NCBI RefSeq assembly: GCF_007655135.1
Contig: NC_045127.1
Location: 14,951,001 to 15,015,000, forward strand
Source: Punica granatum
Lineage: Eukaryota > Streptophyta > Magnoliopsida > Myrtales > Lythraceae
DNA length: 64,000 bases
Reading direction: 5' to 3'
Shown: positions 32,007-45,000 of the stretch, piece by piece
How the letters are laid out: each line of letters starts with the position of its first letter
How positions within the stretch are numbered: the stretch's first letter is position 1
Notes under the pieces: model-generated
The model's input: the letters and a program-made list of their open reading frames with translations, nothing else
Databases searched by the model: none
Told to the model about the DNA's origin: nothing
Made by a program: the position numbers and the translations under genes

Positions 32007-35000
32007 GTGTGTGTATTTATCAGTTCCCCACCTGAAAGTGATGTGTGTATATGTTTATTAACAAAAAAATGACATAAAATACTTTTAGTTTTGCTCCTCT
32101 GACGATCTTATATGATTAACTATTGCCTACTTCATGTTTTTATGTTATCTCACGAACAGATGTCGATACGCCCGTGTGAACATACTAATCCTTTTTTTTT
32201 TTCTTTCGATTACGAGAGGTTGATGAGTATAAAATAAAATTATAATAATTGATAAATATGTACGAATAATTTTACAACGAGTATCAAATTTAAAATATCT
32301 TTATTACTAGGCAAATATATGCATCAATTCCCTAAATCTCTTTGGTAAACATATTAATCTTTTTCATATTTTTTTTCGGTGACAATGGATGCTCACGAGT
32401 CTAATATAATTAAATAGACAAGTAAAAAAAAGACATGAGTTGTCCAATTGAACATTGAATGTGGAACCTCTTGCCAAGAGACTCTTAATTATCAGGCATG
32501 AACGCTGCATTACACTATTTGATATCTTCATATTATAATATTTATATGTATATATATATACATATCTGTCTTCATCATATATTCTAGAACCTTTAACTCG
32601 CCCGATCTATTAAAAGAATACTAAATATCCTCACTATCAACTTAATGAATTAAACATGGTAATTTACTAGTGTTAGTCATAAGTTGCCTGAAACCGAGTT
32701 AACTACTTATACGCTGAACACACCCAATGCTCCGAATGGCCCTAGACATGGCATAGACATTGGAACAGAAAGCAAGAATTGAGATATGCATCAAAACATA
32801 TCTTGAACGCCTACATGATCCTAGCTCAGAATTGACATCGCAATTGAGAAAAATTGCACTACATTTCGATCCCCGTTTCAAGTGAAGATCACTCCGTTCA
32901 ACCTCACTTAACTAGCGTGCGCCTATTGGCAATTTGGCATAATGTATTCTTGAAGAACTTGTATACATGTGCATTGAGATTAGATAATTCGTCTCATACC
33001 ATTATCTAATTTCGCAGTGGCTAGCTATAATTAGAAGTTTATATAAAGAAATTTATCTGAGGGCGCAGTGCCCGCCTAAAATTTATCGCTCTAGAGAAAC
33101 TTATATGCTTTTCTATAATTTTTTTTTTATGAAATTTCAGCTAATCCTGTGTCTATTTTTGTGTATAGCGTTCTGCATGGCCTTCCTTCCTTTCTATTTT
33201 TTATAGGTTACCAACGAAGCTCATGCGTTTAGAAGGGTATAAATAGAGGAGGCAAAATGGGTGTGCAAGCCACTGAAAAAAAAACAGAGAGAGATATCTT
33301 GATTACAAGTCGAGGATGGTAAGGCTGCATGAAATCTCATTTCTTGCATTTCTCTCCTCTTTTATCAAAAGGACCAGGAGGACAAATTCCTGCAAGTGCG
33401 TGTGAATGTCGCATCATAAGGGGGAGACTAACACTTGGTATATTGATATAAAAAAACGAGATGGAGAATGACTTACAATTTTTAAATGGGCATGTGTAAG
33501 AGGACTTTTCTTCTTTAGATTACTTAACTAATTATTAAATTACTTCACTCGCTCTTTCGAACAATGATATGATGTCAAGTGGGACCTTCATCACCTCCCC
33601 TCATAGGTTGCCAGCTGCGCGGTACTTCGTTGCACATGGAATTATTGATGAAGAAACATTGCCAATGGTTTTCTTCCCTCTGATTGAATTATTATCATGG
33701 CTTTTTCATTAATAGCGTAGAACTGGTGGGTGAATTAAGGGAGCAAAGATGGGACTTTCATCATCTAAGGCTGGGTGTAGTAGGTAAAGAATTTCTTTTT
33801 CTTCGTAATATAATTGACCATTAGATGGAAATTCAACCTACCAATTGTGCATATAAATGTAGTCTAGACTACACCAAACTAATCTTCGCAGTTGGTTCAT
33901 CGTCAACTGACACTGCGGTGCCGATCCATATTCTGCAGTTAAATTATGCAAATTAACATGCTTGTCTTGACGAACCAACCTTTTGACACACGAGCGTGCC
34001 TTGGAGTTCCATGCTTTTAACAATTGACGATCGATATATCCAATCTCTTTTGTATCTTTCATTTTTTGTTTTTTTTAAAGATGGCGATCATGCATGCTAA
34101 TTGAAGCTGACTCGGATGTCACTGTTTTTGATAATTCGGAGACAATCAATTTTTCTAGTTAGAATCCAATATAATACTGTTTGATTGATCAACACACCAA
34201 TTTATAATCAATAATAAATATTTTATTATCATTATTATAATAAATGCGATCATTTACGAAATTAATGTGAACATCAAGTGCAAGAATTATTGATTTTGTA
34301 AAACCAGACGGTCTTTGGAAAAACCTTGATTGTTCAACAAAATTGAAATTTTGTCAGGTTTCAAGAAAAACATTTCTTGAGAAACATCTTTTTCCTGTAA
34401 GGAAGAAAAACGTTTAATCCCTTACCATACCTTCTTTTTTTTTTCACCTTATATTCGGAAATCCAAGATTTATACTAATTCAAGGTCGAACTACTAAAAT
34501 GTAAAACACTTATAATCTTAAAATTTATCCATTCACAAAATTCGAATCTAAAACCTTACTTATTAAGGATAACAGGTTTGAAAAAAAATTCATTTTCTTG
34601 TAAAAATGAAAAACGTAGTCACTTCTAAGTATTCTAAAAGCCTCAAATATCTTACTGACATTTTTCGTTAATTTTTTTTTCTTCCACTTTGTTATATGAT
34701 AATGCAAAATAAAACTTTGTTCAACCCCGTGCATTAGAAATGTATAAGGAAATTTTTGAAGCGCAACTTATTCGATATTATTAAAAAATTATTTAATCTA
34801 TCAAGAATTTTTTTTTACAAGAAAAACTTTTAATTGCTATTCGTGATTTTTGATAAAATTATTAGGTGCTATAATTTTGCTAAAATTTAAAAAGTAAAAG
34901 AAGCTTGAGAGAATTTAGAGAGTTAATAGTGATCGAAACATAGTTTCTTTATAGTTTGCTAATTAAAATAATTTGTATACTATAAATTTTTAAGTGATTC

Positions 35001-36000
35001 TGACATAGAATAGAAAGTGGTGCAATTGTACATGGAATCATCGGGTAACTAAATTCTAGGTCCGACTCTGATGGTGGTACTATTCATTTTACTTTATTAG
35101 TAATAAAATTTTTTATTTCATTATATTAAGTTCATATGCCTTTTCTTAAAAAAAAAAAGAATTATAGCTATCCTTGATTTGGCATCAACAGCAAGAATAA
35201 GGATGGTACTTTATTAACATCGATTACAAAGTTTATCAAAATTACTTTCTTTTCCAGTATCATAAAAAGATATTACGGCAGACTTTTTAATATCACACAT
35301 TATTACTAAAATGATTTTGTTTCATGAGAAGGGGTTGAGTGCAGAGCACTTGCCCGCGACCAAAACCCTCAGTCTCCTACATCTGTATCTTACTAGCGAT
35401 GTCATTATTTGGCCTCCATTCATCCGAAATATGGCCTTCTTTATTCTCCGTCCTTTTGTCCTACGCAATTTAGTCCTTTAGTACTTGTGTATGCCGCTCT
35501 GGCCAATGTTTCGTGAGTAAATAAATTTAATAATGATATGGGAGACACATAAACGTAAAGGGGAATATCGAATGCCGAAGGGTCATAAAAAATGAATAAG
35601 AAGAAAAAACCGGCTTGTAGATGATCCCTATTTAATATTTAGATATCAGGGGGAGGGCTAGAGGTTATTAATGAACGGTACCCACCCTCCTTTGACAAAT
35701 AATCATTTTCATCTTCATAATTATGAAAAATTTTAAATACTTTAATTTAAATGTTTAGTATTTTAGTTAAATAGTTTAGTACTTTTACTATGTGTAATGG
35801 ATTATATGAAATATTAAACATTACAATCGTAATATTAAATACTTAAATTGAAAGCAGAAGCGAAAAATACTTGTACTAATCGAGATTACTAAAAATATTA
35901 AATACTTAAATTAAAGTATTAAATGCTTGAACTGAAAGTACTAAACGTGACACCGTGATACGGAATCATGTTAGCAAAATTCTATAATTAAATGCGTTGT
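31706..36000. other. MYB 3' flank and long AT-rich intergenic region
   Basis: Follows the MYB stop codon. It contains a TA microsatellite at 31961-32002 and several A- or T-rich tracts. Frames of 60-74 codons (32699, 33838, 34525) have no recognisable motif and no splice-supported continuation. I see no gene. Confidence 0.55.
31961..32002. repeat. TA microsatellite
   Basis: About 21 TA units, followed by a short GT run. Similar TA tracts occur at 38998-39018, 50179-50206 and 50742-50767. Confidence 0.9.
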
Positions 36001-36013
36001 GTAGAAAAACAGA

Positions 36014-36680
36014 CACGTGGATGAATGAAAGGCAAAGAAGCTCTGGGGACGATAAGGGAAACACGTCAAGCTTCCTCTTTACGGGCGGGCAAAAACAGAA
36101 CTTGTCCGCCATTATTTTCAGCACAATACATTAATCTGTTGTTGTCCTCTCCTTATCAGCACCCTCTTGATCTGTCAGTTCCACAAGATCATCTTAACAC
36201 ATCAACTGCTTTAATCTTACATATCAATGGAAGCCATGAGAGTATCTCAGAATAAAATCAATTAGGTGTTGATAGTGACAAAAATAGGTTCAGGGTTCAA
36301 GTTCACTCCATGAAATTGAATAGTCTCGTCTTGACTCCCAAGAATACCTCACAAACTTTACTAACTTGGTCATCAGAGGAGATTATTGGGACTCTCCAAT
36401 AGTCTCTTTGTGCAGATATTTACCGGAGCCGAGGTCATTCAAGTTTCAAGGAGGGAACCGTGAACCTATTTTTACCACTATCGGGTGTCGTGTTTCGTAC
36501 TTGCCGTTATGTGGGATTTTCAGGTAGCAAACATCAAAGTTCTTTTCCCCTTATTGCTAAAAGTTTCAATAAAAAAGGGGGTACCTGTCAAGGAAAATTC
36601 TGGGGTTTTGGCCATTGTTGTGGACCAATTAGAAGAACTGATGGTGATAAGATATTGTTCATCAATAGTTTCTTGTCAGG
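36014..36680 (+). other. Light-type promoter motifs with a possible gene relic
   Basis: A G-box (CACGTG, 36014-36019), an I-box (GATAAG, 36051-36056) and an inverted I-box (CTTATC, 36152-36157) lie within 215 bp of an ATG at 36227. This grouping is typical of promoters of photosynthesis genes. The frame from the ATG (MEAMRVSQ) closes after 12 codons unless spliced; a GTATCT donor at 36242 and an acceptor at about 36529 (TTTTCAG) could join it to a 46-codon open stretch ending near 36680. The product matches nothing I know. It may be a truncated gene, or a chance set of motifs. Confidence 0.25.
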
Positions 36681-36689
36681 TTTAATTTA

Positions 36690-39600
36690 ATAACTTACCA
36701 AACCAAAGGGTGAATAAGTTACGCTAAATATATATGGTCCCATCGTTTCCTCCTCTCTCACTAAATTGACACGTTTACTTTGAGATTCAATTAGTGTATC
36801 TCAGTTTAGTTTCAGTATGTAGTTATTTTTTGGTGAAATTTTAACTTTACACAGGTTTCTTGAATAAATTGATCACAAGCTATTTGGTATAAAACAATAC
36901 ATGGAAGACCAGATGGCTTCATTAGATAAAAAGTCCATACGTTTGAAAATCAAATGTGTGGTTACTTGAACCATGAGAAGATGAAAAATATAAAGAACGG
37001 AAAATCCAATCACTTTTCCCACCTTTCTATGGTTCGGGACTTGAGATCTTTATTTCAATTTTTGTTACTTTTTGTACATACATATATATTTTTAAATTTT
37101 TATCAATATTAATTAGTTCAACCGGTTCGGCGTTTGTTTCGCTTAAGAAAAGTTTCGGGTTCGAGTTTTTGTGAATGTTGAAAATACACGTTATGAGAGT
37201 TTTACCCCTTAGAATACCGACTCTCGGCTCGACTAAATTAATCAGGGTTCATTTAGGCTTTCGAATACCGAAGATCATACCAAAAATTTTTTAATGTTAA
37301 TTATATCTAGTTGACACCTTTTTTGAGCCTTTTGCCGACGCTAAGAAGGATAGGTTATCACGCTACAATAATTCTCTAATGGCTTATTTTCCACACTAAT
37401 TAATTGTCATTAAACTAATTAAATGAGTCCGTTTAAAGGTGTGGAGGTCAAATCCCGTCCAAGAACTATCTCTATTTTCCCATTATAATTTATGTAGAGT
37501 TTCCAGTTTTCTATATAATAGAGACCAGACGTCAAAGCCACCATTGCATTCACTGTTTGGTCACAAGTTTACATTCATTTTTTTTGTATAGATAATATAT
37601 TTGGTAACAAAATTTAATCTTATTTAACTCAACTTAACTTCACTTTTCCCTCGATTCTACAAAATAATCATTACTTTTTATATTTTTCTTCAAATTCTCT
37701 CTCATTTTTCTTATCCATTATTTGAATTAATTTTTTCATGCTAAATCTTTCAACTATTTAATATTTTTTCCTCAATTTTAACAGTACAGTCATTATATTT
37801 TTATCTTTTTCTTCAAATTCTCTTATATACTTTTCTGATTACTTTTATTTTCGTCTCCATAAACCAAACTAAATCAAATTAAATCAAATTTAAATCCGTT
37901 ACGAAACGCCATATAAGTTCCCAATCGCAGGCATTTTGCAAGCCCTACTTTTATTTTTCATAGTTATTTTCTTTTAACTCAATTACAGAAGAAAACACTT
38001 TGTAAATATGGTTGATTTTATTTATATATAGTTCATATATTATATTGTACATCAATGAACTTATCATCAATAATAAATAATATGCACGAAGCGGATTGAC
38101 CGAGTACATGCACATTACACACCAGCAATCAAATGTAAATCAACAAATGCTAATTACAGACTTCTCCCGAGCTTTTCGAATTGAAAAATATATATACAGC
38201 AGAAAATAGAGATATTCATACTTTCTATTTGTTCTTTTTTTGAACTTATCAAGCAAAAGGAAGTATGAAAATTTTTAATCTCATCCATTGGACCCGGAAT
38301 TAGACTCTCAAGAATGTACGGTATGAAGCAACGGAGCACTATATGTCTGTTAATATGAGATGTAACTGGTCAACTAGAAGTCGCGAAGACCACGGATTCT
38401 ATGGGGGTAATCATGTACATTTTACGTGGACGGCCACCACTACCAAGTACATGATATCGCGTTAATTGGTCACAGCTTATATATGAATTAATAGTATATC
38501 AACGCCCCGGTGCTAGCTCTAGCAGTTCTATACAAATCACTTTCGCAAACAACTCCGATAAATTAATTATGAAAAGGAATAAATAAATAAATATCAAGAG
38601 AATGGAGCCTGCAGGAAAAAGAGAGATCTAGTAGAGAATAATAATAGTCGTACAAGTAACCAGCAAAAAAAAAAGAAAGGTCGTACAATTCCCAGACTAA
38701 TGAGCTTGGGTTGGAAGTCCACATATATTCAGAAGACCAATCGGCAGAGGCTCCAGCGATCGTCACTAGAAAGCAGCCAAAATGGTAAACAAAAATTGTC
38801 AAACGGATGACGAAAAGAAACGAAGGATGTGATGCTTTCATTTGGCAAGTGGTTGAAGGAGAACGATCATCCCTTGAGCATAGAACATGGCGGCTTCTAA
38901 AATTATCTGTCTCTGGTTGAGAAGTGGTTGTCTCCCATCGAAAAATCATACTTGAAAAAATCGAAGTATATCAAACTACATTGATTTCACCATTTCTATA
39001 TATATATATATATATATAAGTTATTAATTTAGATTCATGCCACCCGAAGCTTACACTCGTGTTATTAGAAGTTTTCATGTAATCGCTTGGAGCATATCCT
39101 CATCTCAGAATCAATTGACTATTTAAGTCTCTGTTATTACCATACATATAAAGTAGCATTGTGTCCCGTACACTGCACAAGTTCGTTATCGTATATTTAT
39201 TATTATTATTTCTACACTTTTTTATTGGAAAAAAGATAAATTTTCTTAAATTTAAATTTGAAGTGATAAGTAATTCAATTGCTTAAATATAATCTTGCAA
39301 CTAATTATCTTTCTAATATTTCTTATGTTTAATCATTAATTCATTAGAAAGATTTACCATAGTCAATTTATACATTTATTTGGTCTATTTTTATGTTTCT
39401 ACGTCAAAATCCTTATTTTATATTAAACTAGTCTGATTTACCATAGAAAGATTTACCATAGTCAATTTATATTATGATTTTCTTTTAAAATAATAATTTT
39501 ATATTAATTTATTCACACTAAAAGTAACCACCAAAGATTAAAAAACACAAAACACTTTGAGCATATAAGGTCATTGTTTGGACTTTCGATTTAGTAAGGA

Positions 39601-40385
39601 AGGCATCTTGAGGGTGCATGACACTGACCTTTTATACCAAAGAACTCTCACAATCTTCATACGAACATGTAACAAAACAGCCAACTTTGTCCTTCAAGGG
39701 GCAAAAGAAAAAATAAGGAGCTACCGGAATCAAGTTAAGATCATGCAAAATTATGGCTAATATTTCTCTAAAGATTGAGTTTTGAATTGCAATTAAATGA
39801 AAGTTGCCGACATGATATCTGGAGCAAATAACGAGAGGAAAAAGAAACGCACATGAGCGGAAAATTTCTTTTTCAGAACAAAAAATACCAATGATTTTGA
39901 TTGTGGCATTGGGTCCTAAGGCACTTGCATCCATTTTCTTGCTCGGCCGAAGATGGAATGTTCTAGTTCTAGCACTCTAAATAGTAACTGAAGCTATCAT
40001 AAACAATACGGGAAAAAAGATGTTCTCATAGATAAATTTGAATGAGTGCAGGTGTGTAATAGTGTTATAGCAATCTATGCATTTAAAAGAGGGTTGACTT
40101 AGAACCTGGATTATTAACCAATCATAATTTCTGCAAAAAATATATATTGAAAAATTATATCATCGTAGAAAAAGAAGACGAAATCATGGGCATCGATATT
40201 TTCTCTCTAAGAATTTATCAAATTGTATGAACTTTGCACAGAGACACATCCAGAATTAGTTCTCTCGAAAAATTACCTCAAAATCCAAGAGATACACCTG
40301 ATGTGAAAAAGAATACGAATAAAAAGTTATAAACAAGAATATATATTTCATATATCTTATTGTAATTATGTTACTCTTCCAAGCA
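36690..40385. other. AT-rich intergenic region
   Basis: Mostly low-complexity AT-rich DNA with a TA tract at 38998-39018 and a direct repeat (GATTTACCATAGTCAATTTA at about 39351 and 39449). The best open frame is minus-strand 38949-38563 (128 codons, Ser/Phe/Tyr-rich, with one hydrophobic stretch). It has no family signature and is not supported as a gene. CCCGTACACTGCAC at 39167 resembles the hairpin of Helitron 3' ends. Confidence 0.45.
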
Positions 40386-41334
40386 TTTACGCTACGTTTG
40401 ATTTGCCGAAATGTAATTGACGTAGAACATAATGAATAGGGAAATAAATAGAGAATAAAATTGAAATTCTGATGAAATTTTATTTGTTTGGTTGGAGGGA
40501 ATAACAAAACTGAGAACTAAAATTTTATATTTGGTTGATCGGAATACATGGGGAATATGACATGTTTCAAAGCCAAAAGACACATATACCCTTAGTTTTA
40601 AATAGTATAATAATGTATAATTAGAAATAAAATAATAATAAGACCACTGTTCATCTTCTTTTTCAAAGATGAACGGCAGCACTAACAGCCATGGACATTC
40701 ACATACACTGCCATGCCTCTCAAGCCAGCTGTGAGTCACGAGCCCCATGGGTGAGATCGCCCTGGGTTCGCAAACCCAGCCCCGGGGTTGTGAGTCATCG
40801 ATTTGGGTGAACCCAAGCTTGGGAGCCATGGGCTCATCTTTTTTCTCTCTAGCTTGAGCTCTCCTGATCCTCGCCTCAACCAAGTCAGTGCACAAGAAGC
40901 ATGGGTTGGAGTCAGGCTTGAGATCCCGACCCACCCGTGTCTCTCGCGAGCCCGGGAAAAGGCCGGGCTTGAGATCCCGAGCCCTAGGTTCATGGCCAAA
41001 CCATATCCCATCCCAATCTCAGTCTCACATGGCTTCTCCGAGGTCGAGCCTGACTTCGTGACCACCCTGAGAGACCTGATGCAATGATGGAAGCCACCGT
41101 CGGAGGTGGAGTTAGGAAGGCAGCAGCAATCATGGTGATGGAGGGGCGGAGGTGTCGGTGGCAGTGGAGGGGCTGGGCTAAGGGCAAGATGGTGATTGTG
41201 CCCATCTATTCCCAATGGGAATTCCTATGGAGGAGGGGGAGTCAGGCATGGCAATTCTCCCTTTATGGAGGATGAGAAAAGCCATTCGGAATTGTCGTTC
41301 CCATTCCAGATGTAAACAAACGCGGGAAATGTTA
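40386..41334. other. Possible non-autonomous transposon hosting the copia insertion
   Basis: The left side (CTACGTTTGATTTGCCGAAATG) and the sequence just before the copia element, read in reverse (CGCGTTTGTTTACATCTGGAATG), resemble each other as weak inverted ends. Between them is an AT-rich margin and a GC-rich core (40700-41200) with overlapping frames on both strands but no domain. The copia element lies at its right edge. The call rests on the inverted ends only. Confidence 0.3.
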
Positions 41335-41975
41335 TGTTGGGTATCCCTCCAATTTGGAGGAAGTTTGGCTCAAATTGTGTTGGGCTTTTATCGGGCTTTA
41401 ATAGGCCCAAGGACCCACTTTTGTTAGGTTTTATTTTGCAGCACAGTAGCTGATCTGCAGAGTAGAACAGTACAGAGAAGGAGTAGAATACAGAGAACAG
41501 AGAGCTGTTTTTCTATGCGACCAGAGCTAGATCAACCCTTGATCAAGATGTCAAACGAACTCCGATCAGGACGAAATTTTGGCAGCAGCTTCACGACACG
41601 TGGGGCTAAGTTCTGAATGGTCAGAATTCTTATTAGAGCTCTGTAGGTGCTATTTCAGCTAACTTTGTGAACCACTCGGTGTGGGTGACGAATTTGGTGT
41701 TTGGGTGATCCAAGAGAGTGTTTCTCTTGAGTTTGGTGATCCAAGGGTTTACCCTTGATGGAAAACATTGTATAATCTTCATTGATAGTGGATTATTGAT
41801 TCGGAGTTGGTCCCCGTGGTTTTTCCCCATATCGGAGTTTTCCACGTAAAATTCTCTGTGTTCTTTTCTTCATTACTTGTTGGTTGATTTGATTAGTTTT
41901 TATCTCGATTACACTAGTAGGGGAGGAAGATTAATCGTTGTGTTGTTGTTTGGTTGAGCACATCCCTTTCTAACA
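41335..41975 (+). repeat. 5' LTR of the copia element
   Basis: 641 bp, beginning TGTTGGGTATCCCTCC and ending CCCTTTCTAACA. It contains the element promoter; differences from the 3' LTR are mostly A/G and C/T changes with a few single-base gaps. Confidence 0.95.
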
Positions 41976-41977
41976 AG

Positions 41978-41990
41978 TGGTATCAGAGCC
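41978..41990 (+). other. Copia primer binding site
   Basis: TGGTATCAGAGCC, two bases after the 5' LTR, is complementary to the 3' end of plant initiator methionine tRNA, the usual copia primer. Confidence 0.92.
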
Positions 41991-42029
41991 TTGGGTTAGA
42001 GAAGTTTGAGTTTTTTCGGTGTTTTCGAG

Positions 42030-45000
42030 ATGGAGGAGTCTACAGGATCTATGTTCAAGTTGAATGCAACCAACTACTCTTTATGGAAGTCTTGGATGGA
42101 GGATCTTCTATTTTGCAGGGACTTGTACGATCCCATTGAAGGGGATTCCGCGAAACCCAAAGATAAGGATGACAAGGCTTGGGAACGCACAAATCGGAAG
42201 ACTATTGGTTTGATTTGGCAGTGGATAGACAATAGTATTTATCATCATGTTGCTCAGGAGACAAATGCGAAAGCCTTGTGGGATAAATTGACAAATCTCT
42301 ATGCGAGGAAGACTCCGCAAAATAAGGCCTTTCTCGTGAAGAAGTTGATTCATCTTCATTACTAGGATGGAGGTGATATGGCTGTGCACATGAGTAATTT
42401 CCAGGATATTGTTAACCAGTTAACGAACTTGAAGATAATACTACCCGATGAGTTGCAGGCTTATCTACTTTTAGGGACTCTACCGGATAGTTAGGACACA
42501 CTTGTGGTTGTATTGAGCAATTCTGCGCCAAATGGGAAGCTATCGTTGGTCACGGTGACAGATAGTTTATTTCATGAGGAGACTAGAAAGAAAAGTTCTG
42601 GGATTTTTATTCGGTCTGAAGCTTTGGTTACTGAACAACGGGGGAGAAGTCAAAGCAAAAATTCCTCTTCCAGGCATGGTAACTCACGTGACAAATCAAG
42701 GGGTAGATCAAAGTCGAAGACGAGGAAAGTGGTTACTTGCTATCACTGTAGAAAATAGGGACATTACAAAAGGGAGTGTAGAGCTCTGAAGAAAAATCAG
42801 AATGGCAACGGTGAGAGCAAGAAGAAAGAAGGCACTACAGCAGTGGCATCTGATGGAGAGACCTACATCGTTTGTGATGAAGCCTATGTGAATTTCACGT
42901 GTCAAGACTCTATCTGGGTTGCAGATACAGGTGCCTCGTTTCATGTCACTCCTCATCGGGATTTCTTCTCATCTTACACTATCGGGGACTATGGTTATGT
43001 GAAAATGGGGAATGGACAGTTATGCAAAATTGTCGGTATTGGTGATGTTTGTCTAGAGACCGAGCTTGGCTGCAAGTTGCTTCTGAAGAAGGTGAGGCAT
43101 GTTCCAGAAATTCGCCTTAACCTAATCTCGACGGGTCAGCTTGATGATGAAGACTACAGTAACGAATTTAGTAATGAGAGATGGAAGCTCTTCAAGGGTT
43201 CATTAATTGTGGCACGGGGTTAGAAGACCGACACTCTCTATAGGTTGCTTGCCAAGCACAACTCCGGTCAGGTTAATGTTGCTAAGGATTATCCTATCGA
43301 GTTATGGCATAGGAGACTTGGGCATATCAGCGAGAAAGGTATTCAAATTCTTGCTAGAAAGCAATCTTTGCCCGTTAAAGGTATGCACATGAGCACTTGT
43401 GATCACTGTTTAGCTGGTAATCAAATGAAAATTTCTTTTAATAGAAGTCGTCCCTATAGATGCGATCATATACTTGATCTTGTGTATACTGATGTATGTT
43501 TCATGTCGGATAAATCTCTTGGTGGTGCTCTCTATTTTGTGACCTTTATAAATGATCATTCCAGGAAGGTTTGGGCTTACCCTATGAGAACCAAAAATAA
43601 GGCGACTGAGATTTTCAAGAACTTCCATGTAGCAGTAAAAAGAGAAACGAGCATGAAGCTGAAATGTGTCAAAGCTGATAATGGTGGGGAGTATAGGGGT
43701 CTTTTCGAGAACTATTGCAGGACTCACAGTATCAAACTTGAGAAGACGGTACCGAAGACACCACAGTAGAACGGGCTTGCAGAGAGGATGAACCGCACAA
43801 TTGTTGAGAGAGTTCGTTGTATGCTTTCTTAGGCGAAACTGTCTAAGTCTTTTTGGGGCGAGGCAATGAGGACAGCGGTTGATCTTATTAATCTTACACC
43901 GTCAGTTGCACTTGATGGAGATATACCCCAGCAGGTGTGGACCGACAAGAAAGTATCGTACAAGCATCTCAGAGTCTTCGGGTGCAGAGCATCTGTTCAC
44001 ATTCCTCGAGATGAAAGATCAAAACTCGATGCCAAGGCAAAACAGTGCATCTTCTTGGGTTATGCACATGAAGAGTTCGGGTACAGGTTTTGGAACCCTG
44101 ATAGCAAGAAGATCATCAGGAGCAGGGATGTTGTGTTCTTTGAGGACCAGATAATCGAGGATTTGCAAAAGTTAGAGAAGGCCAGAGTAGGCAATCCCCA
44201 CAAGATCTCTATTCCGGTATCTGTTGATGTAGAGCATCCAGTGGAAAAGGTACCTGGTGAGTATGAAGAAACCACGACTGGGGGTGAGATTCCTCAGGTA
44301 GATGATGATGTGACTACGGATGATACATGCTCGCAGTTACAGTTAGAGCCTGCAGATAATCTACCTAGACGATCTGACAGAGTAAGACGACCTTCTACAA
44401 GATATTTGCCTCATGAGTATGTGCTACTAACTGACGGGGGAGAACCTGAGTGCTATGATGAAGCTATGGCACATGAGCACAAGGAGCACTGGTTGAAGGC
44501 GATGAGTGAGGAGATGAACTCCTTGTTTGAAAATCACAAGTATGACCTAGTGAAGCTTTCGCAAGATAAGAGAGCATTGAAAAACAAATGGGTCTACAGG
44601 TTGAAGACAGAGAACTCGCGATCTCGATACAAAGCTCGACTGGTAGTGAAAGGTTTCAAATAATAAGAAGGAGTTGACTTCGAGGAGATCTTCTCGCCCG
44701 TTGTCAAGATGTCATCGATCCGAGTTGTTCTCGCACTGGCAGCTAGTCTGAATTTGGAGATCGAGCAGCTCGATGTAAAAACAGCTTTCCTGCATGGTGA
44801 CTTGGAGGAAGAAATATATATGAAGCAGCCTGAAGGATTCCGCGTTAAAGGTAAGGAGCATTTGGTGCGCAGGATGAGAAAGAGCTTGTATGGGCTTAAG
44901 CAAGCATCTCGGCAGTGGTACAAAAAGTTTGACTCTTTCATATTGAGCCATGGCTACACATGGACAACTTCAGATCATTGTGTGTTCGTGAAACAATTCT

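Noticed and set aside
38563..38949. 128-codon minus-strand frame with a hydrophobic stretch
   Set aside because: No family signature and the composition of translated AT-rich spacer; no promoter or splice evidence.
40392..41215. Overlapping 159-180-codon frames on the minus strand
   Set aside because: GC-rich patch open in several frames at once, within a probable non-autonomous element; no recognisable protein.
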